This document shows positions 8,663 through 18,649 of a stretch of DNA of 64,000 bases, piece by piece (within the stretch, counting starts at the first letter, position 1; the number at the start of each line of letters is the position of its first letter). Source of the stretch: Tsuneonella aeria (lineage in GTDB: Bacteria > Pseudomonadota > Alphaproteobacteria > Sphingomonadales > Sphingomonadaceae); contig NZ_WTZA01000002.1 in the NCBI RefSeq assembly GCF_009827495.1, positions 434,001 through 498,000 of the forward strand, given 5' to 3'. Under the pieces are notes generated by a model that was given only the letters and a program-made list of their open reading frames with translations, did not search any database and had not been told where the DNA came from. Position numbers and translations under genes: made by a program.

Positions 8663-9115
8663 ATGCGCATCACCGTGTTCCTCCCCATCGCCGCCGCCCT
8701 CCTCGCCTCCTGCAATGCGAGCCCGCAGCCGGGCGCCGGCGCGGGGGGTGCCTTACCGGGCAATGCCGACGACAACCGCCCGTTCGACGGGATCACGGCG
8801 GAAGAAACCTTTCGCTTCACCGGGACCGAGCCGTTCTGGGGCGGAAGCGTGGCAGGCAAGTCCCTGACGTACTCGACCCCGGAAAATATCGATGGCATCT
8901 CGTTCCCGGTGGAACGCTTCGCCGGGAGGGGCGGCGTATCCTGGAGCGGGGTTCTGGAAGGCAAGGCGTTCCGCATGACGGCCACCCCGGGCGATTGCTC
9001 CGACGGGATGAGCGACCGGACCTACCCCTTCACGGTCACGCTGATGATCGGGGAAGAACAGCGTCGGGGCTGCGGATGGACGCAGCGACAGCCTTATTCG
9101 CCGGACCAGGTCTGA
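8663..9115 (+). CDS. COG3650-type lipoprotein
   Basis: This 150-residue lipoprotein (lipobox LASC at about residue 18) carries the motifs of the COG3650 family: FRFTGTEPFWGG in the middle and SDGMSDRTYPF followed by a late GCG. Such proteins often sit in the outer membrane and occur near META/HslJ-like domains; their role is unknown. It lies divergently from the preceding exported protein gene and 37 nt from the convergent ygfZ homologue. Confidence 0.75.
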   Translation: MRITVFLPIAAALLASCNASPQPGAGAGGALPGNADDNRPFDGITAEETFRFTGTEPFWGGSVAGKSLTYSTPENIDGISFPVERFAGRGGVSWSGVLEGKAFRMTATPGDCSDGMSDRTYPFTVTLMIGEEQRRGCGWTQRQPYSPDQV

Positions 9116-9152
9116 CAGCAGCCCTACCGCGCGGGGGCGGCACGCCCAGCGC

Positions 9153-9878
9153 TCAATCGCCGAGGTCCATCCACGCGGGCACATGGGCGGCGTCCAGGCT
9201 TTCGGTCCGCAGGTGATCGACAGCCAGGCCAAGCCCGGGATAGGCGGCCTTGCGCCGCTTCTCATCGGAACGATCGAGCGGGACGACCACCAGCCGGCGA
9301 TTGACCTTCTGGCGCCAGTTCATGCGGGCCGTGTTCTCCTGCCCGACATAGCATCCCTTGGTGAAGCTGACGCCGTTTAGATCGGCCGCGTTGGTTTCCA
9401 GCCACAACACGTCGCCGAGTTCCCGCACGCCTTCCGGCACACCCAGCGCCAGGCGGTGACGGAGCCAGTCTTTGTCTGCCGCTGCATCTTCGGACGAAAC
9501 CGGGGCCAGCCAGCGGGAGCCGAGCGCGGCGAGGCGCGGATCGCGGGTGCCTCCGCCATCGCCGGGGGACCAGTGTACCGCCGCGTCCGGATCGCGGGTG
9601 ATCGATAGCTTGCGCCGCAGCCGGTAGAGGGTCAGCCGTTTCACGAGGTCGTCCGCCACCTCCCCCTCGCAATCCAGCAGCAGCTCTCCCGGATCGCCCG
9701 GCCACACGATGAGGTCGAACAGCGTCTTGCCCTGGGGCGACAGCAGCCCGGCGTAGACCGGCAGCGGCCCCGTCACGTCGTTGGTCAGCAGTCCCTGGAG
9801 GAAAGTCGCCGCGTCCTCATCGTCGCTTTGCGGAGTGACGCGCACTACGGCGCGGTCGAACAGGCGGGTCGCTGGCAT
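9153..9878 (-). CDS. ygfZ: Folate-binding protein YgfZ (Fe-S cluster repair/assembly)
   Basis: The 241-residue protein has the GcvT-like fold of YgfZ, which uses tetrahydrofolate to support maturation or repair of certain iron-sulfur enzymes. The diagnostic motif KGCYVGQE is present with its cysteine at residue 176. The protein is shorter than the 326-residue E. coli YgfZ, as is usual in alphaproteobacteria. It is transcribed divergently from pyrC, the two starts being only 39 nt apart, so their promoters must overlap. Confidence 0.9.
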   Translation of the reverse strand: MPATRLFDRAVVRVTPQSDDEDAATFLQGLLTNDVTGPLPVYAGLLSPQGKTLFDLIVWPGDPGELLLDCEGEVADDLVKRLTLYRLRRKLSITRDPDAAVHWSPGDGGGTRDPRLAALGSRWLAPVSSEDAAADKDWLRHRLALGVPEGVRELGDVLWLETNAADLNGVSFTKGCYVGQENTARMNWRQKVNRRLVVVPLDRSDEKRRKAAYPGLGLAVDHLRTESLDAAHVPAWMDLGD

Positions 9879-9917
9879 GGGTGACAGATAGGCGCGAGGT
9901 TGCCTAAGGGAAGCCCG

Positions 9918-10958
9918 ATGGCCGAATCCCTGACAATCCGCCGCCCCGACGATTGGCACGTCCACCTGCGCGATGGCGCGATGCTGGCCGGCGTGGCGCA
10001 CTACACCGCGCGCCAGTTCGCCCGCGCGATCGTGATGCCCAACCTGTCCCCGCCGGTCACAACGACCGCCTCGGCGCGCGATTACCGGGCGCGGATCGTG
10101 GATGCGCTGCCGGCGGGAACGGCGTTCGAGCCGCTGATGACGGCCTATCTCACCGACCATACCGATCCGGCCGACCTTGCGCGGGGCAAGGCGGAAGGGG
10201 TGCTGACCGCGGCCAAGCTCTATCCCGCCAATGCCACGACGAATTCGGCCGCCGGGGTCAGCGACATCGCGCGCCTCGACCGGGTGCTCGGCGCGATGGA
10301 GGAGGCGGGCCTCGTCCTCTGCGTGCACGGCGAAGTCACCGACGCGGATGTCGACGTGTTCGACCGGGAGGCCGTGTTCATCGAGCGGCACCTGGCCCGG
10401 ATGGTCGAACGGTTTCCGGGCCTGAAGGTGGTATTCGAACATGTTACCACCGCGGAAGGCGTCGCGTTCGTCGAGGGGGCCGGGGCCAACGTCGCCGGCA
10501 CCATCACTCCCCAGCATCTCCATCTCAATCGCAACGCCATGCTGGTGGGCGGCATACGGCCGCACGCATACTGCCTGCCCGTGGCCAAACGCGAACGGCA
10601 CCGCCTGGCGCTGCGCCGCGCGGTGACATCGGGTTCGGGCAAGTTCTTCCTCGGCACCGACAGTGCGCCGCACGCGCGCGCGGACAAGGAATCGGCGTGC
10701 GGGTGCGCAGGGATCTTCAACGCGCCGTTCGCGCTCGAAAGCTATGCCGCCGTCTTCGATCAGGAAAATGCGCTCGACCGGTTCGAACAGTTCGCATCGC
10801 TGGCCGGGCCGGCCTTTTACGGCCTGCCGGTAAACGAAGGGACGATCACGCTGGAACGGGGCGGACCAGCAGTGCCGGACACGCTTGACGCAGGCGGAAC
10901 AACGGTTGTCCCGTTCCACGCAGGGGAAACGCTCACCTGGCGGCTGGCGTCCGGCTAG
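9918..10958 (+). CDS. pyrC: Dihydroorotase, type II (PyrC)
   Basis: The enzyme cyclises carbamoyl aspartate to dihydroorotate in pyrimidine synthesis. The 346-residue length matches E. coli PyrC (348). Metal-binding residues are visible: His14 and His16 in DWHVHLRDG, the carboxylated Lys100 in AKLYP, and the catalytic Asp in [13 protein letters not shown]. The start ATG follows AAGGGAAGCCCG. This is the only active-looking dihydroorotase in the window; the copy behind pyrB lacks the metal ligands. The 3' end overlaps the convergent rarD by 26 nt. Confidence 0.95.
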   Translation: MAESLTIRRPDDWHVHLRDGAMLAGVAHYTARQFARAIVMPNLSPPVTTTASARDYRARIVDALPAGTAFEPLMTAYLTDHTDPADLARGKAEGVLTAAKLYPANATTNSAAGVSDIARLDRVLGAMEEAGLVLCVHGEVTDADVDVFDREAVFIERHLARMVERFPGLKVVFEHVTTAEGVAFVEGAGANVAGTITPQHLHLNRNAMLVGGIRPHAYCLPVAKRERHRLALRRAVTSGSGKFFLGTDSAPHARADKESACGCAGIFNAPFALESYAAVFDQENALDRFEQFASLAGPAFYGLPVNEGTITLERGGPAVPDTLDAGGTTVVPFHAGETLTWRLASG

Positions 10959-11829
10959 CGCGCAAGTCCCACACGAAAACGGCAATCGCGATCCAGATCG
11001 CGACGAAAGCCCAGAGCTGCGCGGGCATCAGCGGGCGGTCGAACACCGTCAGACCCAGCACGAAGACAATCGTCGGCGAAAGGAACTGGATGAACCCCAG
11101 CGCCGAATAATCCATCCGCCGTGCCGCCACCGCGAACAGCCATAGCGGGATCGCAGTCAGCGCCCCGCCGAGCACGATCACCAGGCTGAGCCCCCAGTCG
11201 TGCCCGAACGACGATCCCGCCGGGCTCGCGGCATACCATCCCGCCAGGCCCAGCGCGGGCAGCAGGAGGATGATCGATTCCACCGTAAGGCCGGGCAGGG
11301 CGCCCACCGGCACCTTTTTGCGGATGAGGCCATAGGCGCCGAAGCTCAGCGCCAGGGTGAGGCTGATCCACAATGTCGTCAGGGCGCCGGCAAGGAGGAT
11401 CGCGATGCCGACCGCGGCGATGCTTACCGCGATCCATTGCCGGCGGTTGAGCCGTTCGCCCAGCAGCATGGTGCCGAGCAGCACGTTGATCAGCGGATTG
11501 ATGTAATACCCCAGGCTGGCTGCGAAGACCTCGCCCGCCTGGATCGCCCAGATATAGACCAGCCAGTTCAGGCCGATGAGGAACGCGCTGATGGCGAGCA
11601 CGCCCATCACCCGCGGATTGCGCAGCGCGCCGGCGATCTCGGCAAGCTGACGGCGCAACGATGCGATCAGCAGGCACAGGGGCAGCGTCCAGACGACTCG
11701 CCAGGCGACAAACTCGGTCGCGGGGACGGTCTCCACCAGAATCAGGTAGAGCGGGAGAAAGCCCCAGATCACGTAGGCGCCAAGGGCAGCGGCAAGGCCT
11801 GAACGGCCGGAAGCGGGGCTTTCGTTCAT
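10933..11829 (-). CDS. rarD: RarD-type EamA transporter
   Basis: The 298-residue protein has ten predicted membrane segments in two EamA halves, opening with [20 protein letters not shown], the start typical of RarD. RarD proteins belong to the drug/metabolite transporter superfamily; chloramphenicol-related and amino-acid exporter roles have been proposed but the substrate here is unknown. It converges on pyrC with a short overlap of coding ends, and its upstream region of about 200 nt is shared with the divergent glycine-zipper gene. Confidence 0.88.
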   Translation of the reverse strand: MNESPASGRSGLAAALGAYVIWGFLPLYLILVETVPATEFVAWRVVWTLPLCLLIASLRRQLAEIAGALRNPRVMGVLAISAFLIGLNWLVYIWAIQAGEVFAASLGYYINPLINVLLGTMLLGERLNRRQWIAVSIAAVGIAILLAGALTTLWISLTLALSFGAYGLIRKKVPVGALPGLTVESIILLLPALGLAGWYAASPAGSSFGHDWGLSLVIVLGGALTAIPLWLFAVAARRMDYSALGFIQFLSPTIVFVLGLTVFDRPLMPAQLWAFVAIWIAIAVFVWDLRASRTPAAR

Positions 11830-12035
11830 GTTCGCGCCGCCAGTAGGCCCGCCGCGCCTGGGTCACAAGCAACGCGCGCACGGGGCGCGGAAAGGGAAAA
11901 TCGGGCCTGCCAGCGAAAAAATGCGTTCCTGAAGACGCGGTTGCGGTTCGTTCAGTTTGCGGGGTCTAAATATGAACATGACAAATGGGCGCTCACTCAA
12001 GCCTCTTGGTCGCGAGAGTTCGAAAGGAAGACCCG

Positions 12036-12479
12036 ATGACGCAGTTCAAACTGAAGACCGCCGCGCTGGCCCTCGCCGTTCCCGGCCTGGCCATGGCTGT
12101 CCCCGCGGTGCCGGCCGCAGCGGCGCCCGCCGCGCACGCCGCCGCTTACAACACCAGCGCCGTGTGGGGTGACCAGGCCGCGCACCAGTATCGCGACCGC
12201 TACCGCAATTACGACCGCCGCGCGTATGGCAGTCGTTATTCCAGCTACGGCGAGCCGGTGTACGACAGCACCCGTGTGTGGCGCGGCGAGGACAACCGCT
12301 ATTACTGCCGCAAGTCGAACGGCACGACCGGCCTTTTGATCGGCGGTGCGGGCGGGGCCCTGCTGGGCCGCGAGATCGCCGGCCGCGGCGGAGACCGCAC
12401 GCTCGGCGCGATCCTGGGTGCCGCCGGTGGTGCTCTGCTAGGCCGCGCGATCGACAAGGGCGGCAGCCGCTGCCGCTGA
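12036..12479 (+). CDS. Secreted glycine-zipper 2TM-type protein
   Basis: The 147-residue protein starts with a signal peptide ending at about AHAA and has a Tyr/Arg-rich middle (DRYRNYDRRAYGSRYSSY). Residues of about 110-140 are two glycine zippers, GGAGGALLGREIAG and LGAAGGALLGRAID, as in 17-kDa surface-antigen-like proteins that insert into the outer membrane. The start is set by GAAAGGAAG 5 nt before ATG. A strong intrinsic terminator follows. The role is probably envelope-related, inferred only from the family. Confidence 0.75.
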   Translation: MTQFKLKTAALALAVPGLAMAVPAVPAAAAPAAHAAAYNTSAVWGDQAAHQYRDRYRNYDRRAYGSRYSSYGEPVYDSTRVWRGEDNRYYCRKSNGTTGLLIGGAGGALLGREIAGRGGDRTLGAILGAAGGALLGRAIDKGGSRCR

Positions 12480-12548
12480 TCTGATCGCACAAGCTTCGCG
12501 GGCGTGCCCACCCACGTCCGCGAACGCGAACCCCCTGGGGGTCGCGGG

Positions 12549-12586
12549 AAGGCGTCTCTCGCTTCTGGCGAGGGGCGCCTTTTTCC
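12549..12586 (+). terminator. Intrinsic terminator after the glycine-zipper gene
   Basis: A GGCG-anchored stem with an inner TCTCTCGC/GCGAGGGG helix and a short loop ends in CGCCTTTTT. The hairpin plus five T residues is a classical Rho-independent terminator for the upstream + strand gene; it lies just before the end of convergent astD. Confidence 0.75.
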
Positions 12587-12594
12587 TTGGCGGT

Positions 12595-14034
12595 TCAGCC
12601 GGTGCGCGATTCCGCGCGGAAGCCCGCGCCAAGGCTCGCGCGTGGCTGGTCCATTTCGGTGCTGGCTACCGGATAGGCGCAGTAATCGGCGGCGTAGAAC
12701 GCGGCTGGACGGTGGTTCCCCGATAACCCGACACCGCCGAACGGCGCAGAGCTGCTCGCCCCGCTGGTCGGCCGGTTCCAGTTGATGATGCCCGCGCGCA
12801 CCTGGGCCCAGAACCTGTCGAAATCCTGCGGGCCGCCCCCGACGAGCGAGGCGCTGAGCCCGAAGCGGGTGTTGTTGGCTTCGGCAATGGCCTGGTCGAA
12901 ATCGTCCACCTTTACCACCTGCAGCAGCGGGCCGAACAGCTCAACGTCGGGCCGGTCGGCCATCGTCGTCACGTCGATCATCGCCGGGCTCAGGAAGGGC
13001 AGATCTTCGCTCGGACGCTTCATGTGCTTGATCGCCCGGCCGCCATTCGACATCAGGTAGAGAAAGCTTTCGGATAGTTGGTCGGCCGCCGCGTTGTCGA
13101 TCACGGGGCCCATAAAGGGCGCCGGATCGGCGAACGGCTGATCGAACACGATCCGGTCGGCCAGTGCCTTCACCTCGCCAACCAGGGCATCGTACATGCT
13201 CGCCTTGACGATCAGCCGGCGGGCCGCGGTGCAGCGCTGGCCCGCGGTTGTAAACGCACTCTGGATCACGAGCACGGCGGCATCGGCGACCTTGGGCGTG
13301 TCGATGACCACGATCGGGTTGTTGCCGCCCATTTCCAGTGCGACGATCTTGCCGGGATTGCTGGCCACCGCGCGGTTGATGGCGACACCGGCCTGCAAGC
13401 TGCCGGTGAACAGCACTCCGTCGACGTCGCGGTGCGCCACCAGCGCCTTGCCTTCCGCCGGCCCGCCTACCAGGAGTTGGACGACCGCGGACGGGATGCC
13501 GGCGCGGTGGAAGCAGCGGACCAGAAACTCGCCCACGGCGGGCGTTTTCTCGCTCGGCTTGAAGACCACCACGTTGCCGGCGATCAGCGCGGGCACGATG
13601 TGGCCGTTGGGCAGGTGTGCGGGGAAATTGTACGGGCCCAGCACCGCCATCACGCCATGGGGCTTGTGGCGCACCGCCGATGTGCCCTGCAGCGCGCTGT
13701 CGTGCTTCTTCTGCCCGGTCCGTTCGGCATAGGCGCTGACCGAAATGTCCACTTTCGCGATGACGGACTGGACCTCGGTGCGCGCTTCCCACAGCGGTTT
13801 GCCCGTTTCGCGGGCGATCAATTGGGCGAACGGATCGGCTTGCTTGCGGACTTCGTTGGCGAAGCGCCGGCACAGTTCAATCCGAGTTGCATGCGGCTGC
13901 GAGGCCCAGTCGGGCCAGGCGCGGCGGCCACGATCCACCAGCGCGTCCACATCGCCCGCGGCACCGCGCCAGAGCTCGGCACCGGTGGCCGGTTCGTATG
14001 AGATGATCTCGCTGGCGGGCTCGCTGGTAGGCAA
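12595..14034 (-). CDS. astD: N-succinylglutamate 5-semialdehyde dehydrogenase (AstD)
   Basis: The 479-residue NAD-dependent aldehyde dehydrogenase matches AstD, the fourth step of the arginine succinyltransferase pathway. The catalytic cysteine is Cys268 in TAGQRCTAARR, the general-base glutamate is in ALEMGGNNP, and the FTGSLQAG motif binds NAD. The substrate call follows the AstD-like N-terminal half (GKPLWEARTEV, PHGVMAVLGPYNFP). No other ast genes are in the window; the adjacent selO gene reads the same way 87 nt upstream but is not functionally linked. The enzyme could act on other semialdehydes. Confidence 0.88.
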   Translation of the reverse strand: MPTSEPASEIISYEPATGAELWRGAAGDVDALVDRGRRAWPDWASQPHATRIELCRRFANEVRKQADPFAQLIARETGKPLWEARTEVQSVIAKVDISVSAYAERTGQKKHDSALQGTSAVRHKPHGVMAVLGPYNFPAHLPNGHIVPALIAGNVVVFKPSEKTPAVGEFLVRCFHRAGIPSAVVQLLVGGPAEGKALVAHRDVDGVLFTGSLQAGVAINRAVASNPGKIVALEMGGNNPIVVIDTPKVADAAVLVIQSAFTTAGQRCTAARRLIVKASMYDALVGEVKALADRIVFDQPFADPAPFMGPVIDNAAADQLSESFLYLMSNGGRAIKHMKRPSEDLPFLSPAMIDVTTMADRPDVELFGPLLQVVKVDDFDQAIAEANNTRFGLSASLVGGGPQDFDRFWAQVRAGIINWNRPTSGASSSAPFGGVGLSGNHRPAAFYAADYCAYPVASTEMDQPRASLGAGFRAESRTG

Positions 14035-14121
14035 GGGGCTCTTTTCCGGATTTGTTGCGGGGCGTTCGCGGTTAACGGTGGCGCGCTTCTAGCGCAGGGG
14101 GCCGGGGGGTCAAATGGCCGG

Positions 14122-15558
14122 TCATGGCAAACCGGGTGGCGGCAGGGCGAGATGACCGGCCGGAATCGGTGCCGGCCCGAGCGCCTCGCCCAGGCGGCGG
14201 ATTTCCGCGATCTGGCGGGCAAGCGGGTCCCAATCGTTGCGATTGGCGATGGCGGTCCAGAGATCCTCTACCCTATCGATCACCAGAGTCGGCGGCGCGG
14301 TGTCCTGCCACAATGGATGATCCGGCCCGGCGGGCGCGAACGCTGCGAACAATTCGGCGAGCGGTCCGGTGGCATTCCGGCCGAAACGATGGCGGTGAAA
14401 GAATGCATCGGGCGATTCGCCACCGCTCCGCATCGCCGCCTCGCACGCGGCGACGAGAGCGGCGTCAGCCTCGTCCCCCCGTGAGGCCAGGCCCAGGCGC
14501 CAGAGCCAGCGGCGGGCGACATTGGCCATGTAGAGCGGGCCGAAGCGTTCCAGCGCGGCCATCAGCGGCGGCGCTTCGGCCAGCGGGCGCATCGCGATCG
14601 CGAGCTGGCCGCAGTTCCAGTACAGCGCTTCCGGCTGGCGGCCGAAGGAATAGAGGCCGGCATGGTCGAAATAGGCCGCGGTGAAGGCCGGGTCCCAACG
14701 CGGCAGCCAGCGCCACGGGCCGTAATCGAAGCTTTCCCCGGTCACGTTCATGTTGTCGGTGTTGAGGACCCCGTGAACGAAACCCGCCACCATCCAGCTT
14801 GCCGCCAGATCGGCCAGCCGCGCCACCACCAGGTGCATCAGCCGTACGGCGGGCACGTCCGCATCGATCGCGTCGGCCGGCGGCGGCGGGCCCGGAAATT
14901 CGCGCAGGCAATAGGCGACCAGTTGTTCCAGATGATCGTGTTCGCCCAGCGCGGCAAGGCGCTGGAAGCTGCCGATGCGGATATGCCCGTGCGACAATCG
15001 GACCATGACGGCCGATCGCGTGGGCGAAGGCTCGTCGCCGCGGACCAGCTGTTCACCCGTTTCGATCACGGACAGGGTCTTGCTGGTGTTGACGCCCAGC
15101 GCCTCCAGCATTTCGGTGGCGAGGATTTCGCGCACGGCGCCCTTCAGCGTCAGCCGCCCGTCGCCCGCGCGGCTCCAAGGGGTCGTCCCGGAACCTTTCG
15201 TGCCGAGTTCCAGCAAGCGCCCATCGCCATCCCGCACCTGGGCAAAGGTGAACCCGCGACCGTCGCCAAGGTCCGGGTTGTACACGCGGAACTGGTGCCC
15301 GTGGTATCGAAGCGCCAGCGGTTCCGGAAGCGTGTCAGGCAGCGGCGTGAAGCGGGCGAAGTGGCTTATCCATTCCGCGTCCGACAGGCCCGCCAGCCCC
15401 ACGGCGCCGGCTGCGCGGTCATTCCGCCAGCGCAACGTCGTTTGCGGAAAATCGGCGGGCCGGACCTGATCGCCCAGCCAGCCGGCGATTTCCAGCAGCG
15501 CGCTTTCGGGGCGGTACGGCGCATCCACGCGTGCGACAGGTTGCGGATCGGCGCGCAT
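14122..15558 (-). CDS. selO: SelO/YdiU pseudokinase-fold protein AMPylase
   Basis: The 478-residue protein is a UPF0061/SelO family member. SelO has a protein-kinase fold with flipped ATP and transfers AMP to protein side chains. Key family features are LRYHGHQFRVYNPDLGDGR at about residues 83-101, the GTKGSGTTPWSR block, LATEMLEALG, and FVHGVLNTDNMNVTGESFDYGP (read in two parts), whose Asn and Asp bind metal. Unlike mitochondrial SelO it ends without a C-terminal Cys-Sec pair. It is divergent from the hydrolase gene 72 nt away. Confidence 0.9.
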   Translation of the reverse strand: MRADPQPVARVDAPYRPESALLEIAGWLGDQVRPADFPQTTLRWRNDRAAGAVGLAGLSDAEWISHFARFTPLPDTLPEPLALRYHGHQFRVYNPDLGDGRGFTFAQVRDGDGRLLELGTKGSGTTPWSRAGDGRLTLKGAVREILATEMLEALGVNTSKTLSVIETGEQLVRGDEPSPTRSAVMVRLSHGHIRIGSFQRLAALGEHDHLEQLVAYCLREFPGPPPPADAIDADVPAVRLMHLVVARLADLAASWMVAGFVHGVLNTDNMNVTGESFDYGPWRWLPRWDPAFTAAYFDHAGLYSFGRQPEALYWNCGQLAIAMRPLAEAPPLMAALERFGPLYMANVARRWLWRLGLASRGDEADAALVAACEAAMRSGGESPDAFFHRHRFGRNATGPLAELFAAFAPAGPDHPLWQDTAPPTLVIDRVEDLWTAIANRNDWDPLARQIAEIRRLGEALGPAPIPAGHLALPPPGLP

Positions 15559-15630
15559 CAGGCGATAGTGGGGTCAAGGGCAGGGCCATGCAAGCTCCCG
15601 CCGAGAATCCGGAGATACTGCGGCACGCCG

Positions 15631-16563
15631 ATGGTTACCGATAGCGCTCGCAATCCGGCTGCGGGGGAAACCTCTTCGCGCGCCGCCCCCGATCGGGCCG
15701 GGGTCGATCGCCCGTGGGCCGACCGCACCTGGCAATCGGCCGATGGCCTGTCCCTGCATTTCCGCGACTATCCCGGGCGGGACGATCGTCCGCCGGTGAT
15801 CGCGCTCCACGGCCTCACCCGCAACGCTCGCGACGCCGCCCCGCTGGCGGCACGGCTGGCAGGTGACTGGCGCGTGATCGTCCCGGAAATGCGCGGGCGC
15901 GGCCAGTCGGATTATGCCAGCGACAGCGCCACCTATAACCCCGTGCAGTACGTCGCCGACCTCAAGGCCCTGCTGGAACAGGAAGGAATCGCCCGCTTCG
16001 TCGCCATCGGCACCTCCCTCGGCGGACTGATGACGATGATGCTGGCCCACGAACGTCCGGAGATGATCGCCGGCGCGGTGCTGGTCGATATCGGGCCGGA
16101 AGTCGATCCCGAAGGCCTCGCCCATATCCGCGAATACGTGGGGCACGGCGGCAGCTTCCCCACCTGGACTCACGCGGCGCGCGCGCTTGCCGACGTGCAC
16201 GGCGCGGCACATCCACAGTTCGCGCTCGACGACTGGCTGGCGATGGCCAAGCGGGTAATGGTGCTGGGGGCCGGCGGACGGATCGTGTTCGATTACGACA
16301 TGGGCATCGCGGAGCCATTTGCCGCTCCGGAAGGCGCCGTGCCCGTGGATCTGTGGCCCGCGTTCGAAGCGCTGGCAGGGCGCCCCGTGGCCCTGATCCG
16401 CGGCGCGCTCTCGACGATACTCTCGGCCGACACGGCGGCGACAATGGCAGCGCGGCTGCCGGGGCTCGATCTGGTCACGGTGCCCGGCATCGGTCATGCG
16501 CCCTTGCTGACGGAGCCGGAGGCTGCGGCCGCGATCGACCGTCTGCTCGCCAGCGTCGCATGA
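15631..16563 (+). CDS. Alpha/beta-fold hydrolase
   Basis: From the ATG at 15631 the enzyme is 310 residues. The nucleophile is Ser129 in the elbow GTSLGG, the oxyanion region begins IALHGLTRN, and the catalytic histidine is His289 in GIGHAP. It resembles epoxide-hydrolase or carboxylesterase-type members; the substrate is not determined. The reading frame stays open far upstream through selO, but only on the opposite strand of that gene. Its stop overlaps the start of the next gene in an ATGA, so the two are translationally coupled. Confidence 0.85.
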   Translation: MVTDSARNPAAGETSSRAAPDRAGVDRPWADRTWQSADGLSLHFRDYPGRDDRPPVIALHGLTRNARDAAPLAARLAGDWRVIVPEMRGRGQSDYASDSATYNPVQYVADLKALLEQEGIARFVAIGTSLGGLMTMMLAHERPEMIAGAVLVDIGPEVDPEGLAHIREYVGHGGSFPTWTHAARALADVHGAAHPQFALDDWLAMAKRVMVLGAGGRIVFDYDMGIAEPFAAPEGAVPVDLWPAFEALAGRPVALIRGALSTILSADTAATMAARLPGLDLVTVPGIGHAPLLTEPEAAAAIDRLLASVA

Positions 16564-17729
16564 GCGGCCGCTCCGACGCAGGCGGCGGCCGGCCGGCGCC
16601 GCTGCGGGTGCTGCATCTCCATTCCACCTTCGGGCCAGGCGGCAAGGAACGCCGCGCCGTGCGCCTGATGAACGCCTTCGGACCGAAGCTGCACCATTCC
16701 ATCGTCACGTCGGAGCCGGACGAGGCGGGGGCGGCCCGGGAATTGTCGCGCGCGCTCAAGGTCGCCTGGCCGGAGGACTTTCCATCGCTCAAGGGGCGGC
16801 CGACGCCGGGACGGCTGCAACGGCTGGCCCGCGCGATGCGGGGGTTCGATCTCGTCCTCACCTATAACTGGGGCGCGATGGACGCGGTGATGGCGCACAC
16901 CCTGTTCGGGCAGGCGTTGCAGCTTCCTCCGTTGATCCACCACGAAGACGGCTTTAACGAAGACGAACGCGACCGCCGGAAGCCGGCGCGAAACTGGTAC
17001 CGGCGGATCGCGCTGGGCCGCGCCAGCGGGTTGGTGGTCCCTTCCGAAACGCTGGAGGAAATCGCGCTCACCGAATGGACGCAGCCGATCGGGCGCGTTC
17101 GCCGCATCCCCAACGGGATCGACGTCGATGCGTTTGCCAAGGCGCCGCGGACCGACGCGCTCCCCGGCCTCGTGAAGCGCCAGGGGGAGTTCTGGGTCGG
17201 GACGGTGGCGGGCCTTCGCCCGGTCAAGAACCTCGCCGCCCTGGTCCGCGCCTTCGCGCCGCTGCCAGCACAGTGGCACCTGGTGATCGTTGGCGATGGA
17301 CCGGACCGCGCGGCGATCCAGGCGGAGGTGGAGCGCCTCGGCATCGAACACAGGGTCCACCTGCCCGGGTTTGCGAGCGACCCTGCGCGTTACGTCGGCC
17401 TGTTTGACGTGTTCGCGCTGTCCTCCCTCAGCGAGCAGTTCCCGATCGCGCTTGTGGAAGCGATGGCCGCCGGCCTTCCGGTCGCCGCGCCGGCGGTGGG
17501 CGATGTCGCCGCGATGGTGGCGGGCGAGAACGCGCCCTTCGTGGCGCCGCCGGGGGATGAAGCCGCGCTCTACGGCGCGCTGGCCGGGCTGGCGAGCGAT
17601 GCGGATTTGCGCCAGCGGGTCGGCGCCGCAAACAAGGCGAAGGCGCGCGCTGAGTTTGGCGAGAAGCGGATGATCGACGCCTACCGCCGCCTCTATGCCA
17701 GCGCCGCCGGGCGGAGCTCGCTGCCATAG
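16560..17729 (+). CDS. Glycosyltransferase family 4
   Basis: This 389-residue GT-B enzyme would transfer a sugar from a nucleotide donor. The N-terminal domain opens with LRVLHLHSTFGPGGKERRA, and the C-terminal nucleotide-binding domain holds VIVGDGPDRAAIQAEV and the EQFPIALVEAMAAGLP signature with the two glutamates of the EX7E motif. The start overlaps the hydrolase stop by four bases. The acceptor is unknown; the lack of nearby polysaccharide genes argues against a large capsule or O-antigen locus. Confidence 0.85.
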   Translation: MSGRSDAGGGRPAPLRVLHLHSTFGPGGKERRAVRLMNAFGPKLHHSIVTSEPDEAGAARELSRALKVAWPEDFPSLKGRPTPGRLQRLARAMRGFDLVLTYNWGAMDAVMAHTLFGQALQLPPLIHHEDGFNEDERDRRKPARNWYRRIALGRASGLVVPSETLEEIALTEWTQPIGRVRRIPNGIDVDAFAKAPRTDALPGLVKRQGEFWVGTVAGLRPVKNLAALVRAFAPLPAQWHLVIVGDGPDRAAIQAEVERLGIEHRVHLPGFASDPARYVGLFDVFALSSLSEQFPIALVEAMAAGLPVAAPAVGDVAAMVAGENAPFVAPPGDEAALYGALAGLASDADLRQRVGAANKAKARAEFGEKRMIDAYRRLYASAAGRSSLP

Positions 17730-17861
17730 GACTTCACGGCAGGTTCACCCGAGCCCGGCCAATCCGGTTTCACGATTGAATTGGCGCGCCCATCGGGTAA
17801 AGACGCGCCGTCCGCCGGCCCGCCGGTGATTGCAGGCACCATAACGAGAAGCACCCACCGA

Positions 17862-18626
17862 TTGGCTCTCCGTCCCGACAATTCGCCCGTACCCGACGAC
17901 AAGCGCGCACGCGCGAAGGCCGCGCAGGAAGACGTGTTGCTGCGCGAAGTCGACGATGCCGTGCGGCAGGATCAATATGCCGACGCTGCCCAGCGTTACG
18001 GCAAGCCGCTGGCGATCGCCGCGGCGGTCGGCCTGGCGCTGTTCGGCGGCTACCTATTGTGGGAAAACCGGCAGGAGAGCGCGCGCGAGGCGGATTCCGA
18101 AGTGCTGGTATCCGCGCTCGACCGGATCGAATCGGGCGATCTTGCCGGCGGCAATGCCGCGCTCGCGCCGCTGGTGGACAAGGGCAACGCCTCTGCCCAG
18201 ATGCTCCGGGCCGGGATCGCGATGGAGCAGGCGAAGCCTGAGGACGCGGCGAAGATCTACGACGCCGTGGCCGCCGATGGCGATGCCCCCCAGGCGCTGC
18301 GCGACGTGGCGACCATCCGCGCGGTGGCCGCGCGTTACGACCGGATGCCGCCCGCCGATGTCATCGCGCGGCTCAAGCCCCTGGCCGTGCCCGGCAACGC
18401 GTGGTTCGGCCCGGCGGGGGAACTGGTCGCCATGGCCTACCTCGACCAGGGCAACCGGGCTGAAGCCGGCGCCCTGTTCGCCGCGATCGCCAAGGACCAA
18501 GGCACGCCCGAAAGCCTGAAATCGCGCGCCCGCCAGATGGCCGGGCTGCTCGGCGTGGACGCGATCGACGATGTCGACACCGTGATCCAGCGCGCCGCCC
18601 CCGATGGCGCGGCCGCCACCGAATGA
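17862..18626 (+). CDS. yfgM: YfgM-like membrane-anchored TPR protein
   Basis: The product is about 254 residues from a TTG at 17862. A conserved cytoplasmic lead (LLREVDDAVRQDQ) precedes one membrane segment at about residues 46-66 (KPLAIAAAVGLALFGGYLLW) and a periplasmic domain of TPR-like helices. In E. coli YfgM is a SecYEG-associated factor that hands over periplasmic chaperone clients and sits before bamB, as here. No ATG precedes the membrane segment; a second TTG at 17781 is possible. The stop is 23 nt before the bamB start. Confidence 0.78.
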   Translation: MALRPDNSPVPDDKRARAKAAQEDVLLREVDDAVRQDQYADAAQRYGKPLAIAAAVGLALFGGYLLWENRQESAREADSEVLVSALDRIESGDLAGGNAALAPLVDKGNASAQMLRAGIAMEQAKPEDAAKIYDAVAADGDAPQALRDVATIRAVAARYDRMPPADVIARLKPLAVPGNAWFGPAGELVAMAYLDQGNRAEAGALFAAIAKDQGTPESLKSRARQMAGLLGVDAIDDVDTVIQRAAPDGAAATE

Positions 18627-18649
18627 TCTTTCACAGGAACCGACCGCAG

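Noticed and set aside
12595..14034. Complete arginine catabolism (ast) operon
   Set aside because: Only astD is present in the window; neighbours are unrelated.
14662..15630. Long N-terminal extension of the hydrolase gene
   Set aside because: It lies antisense to selO and has no hydrolase-like sequence; the true start is the ATG at 15631.
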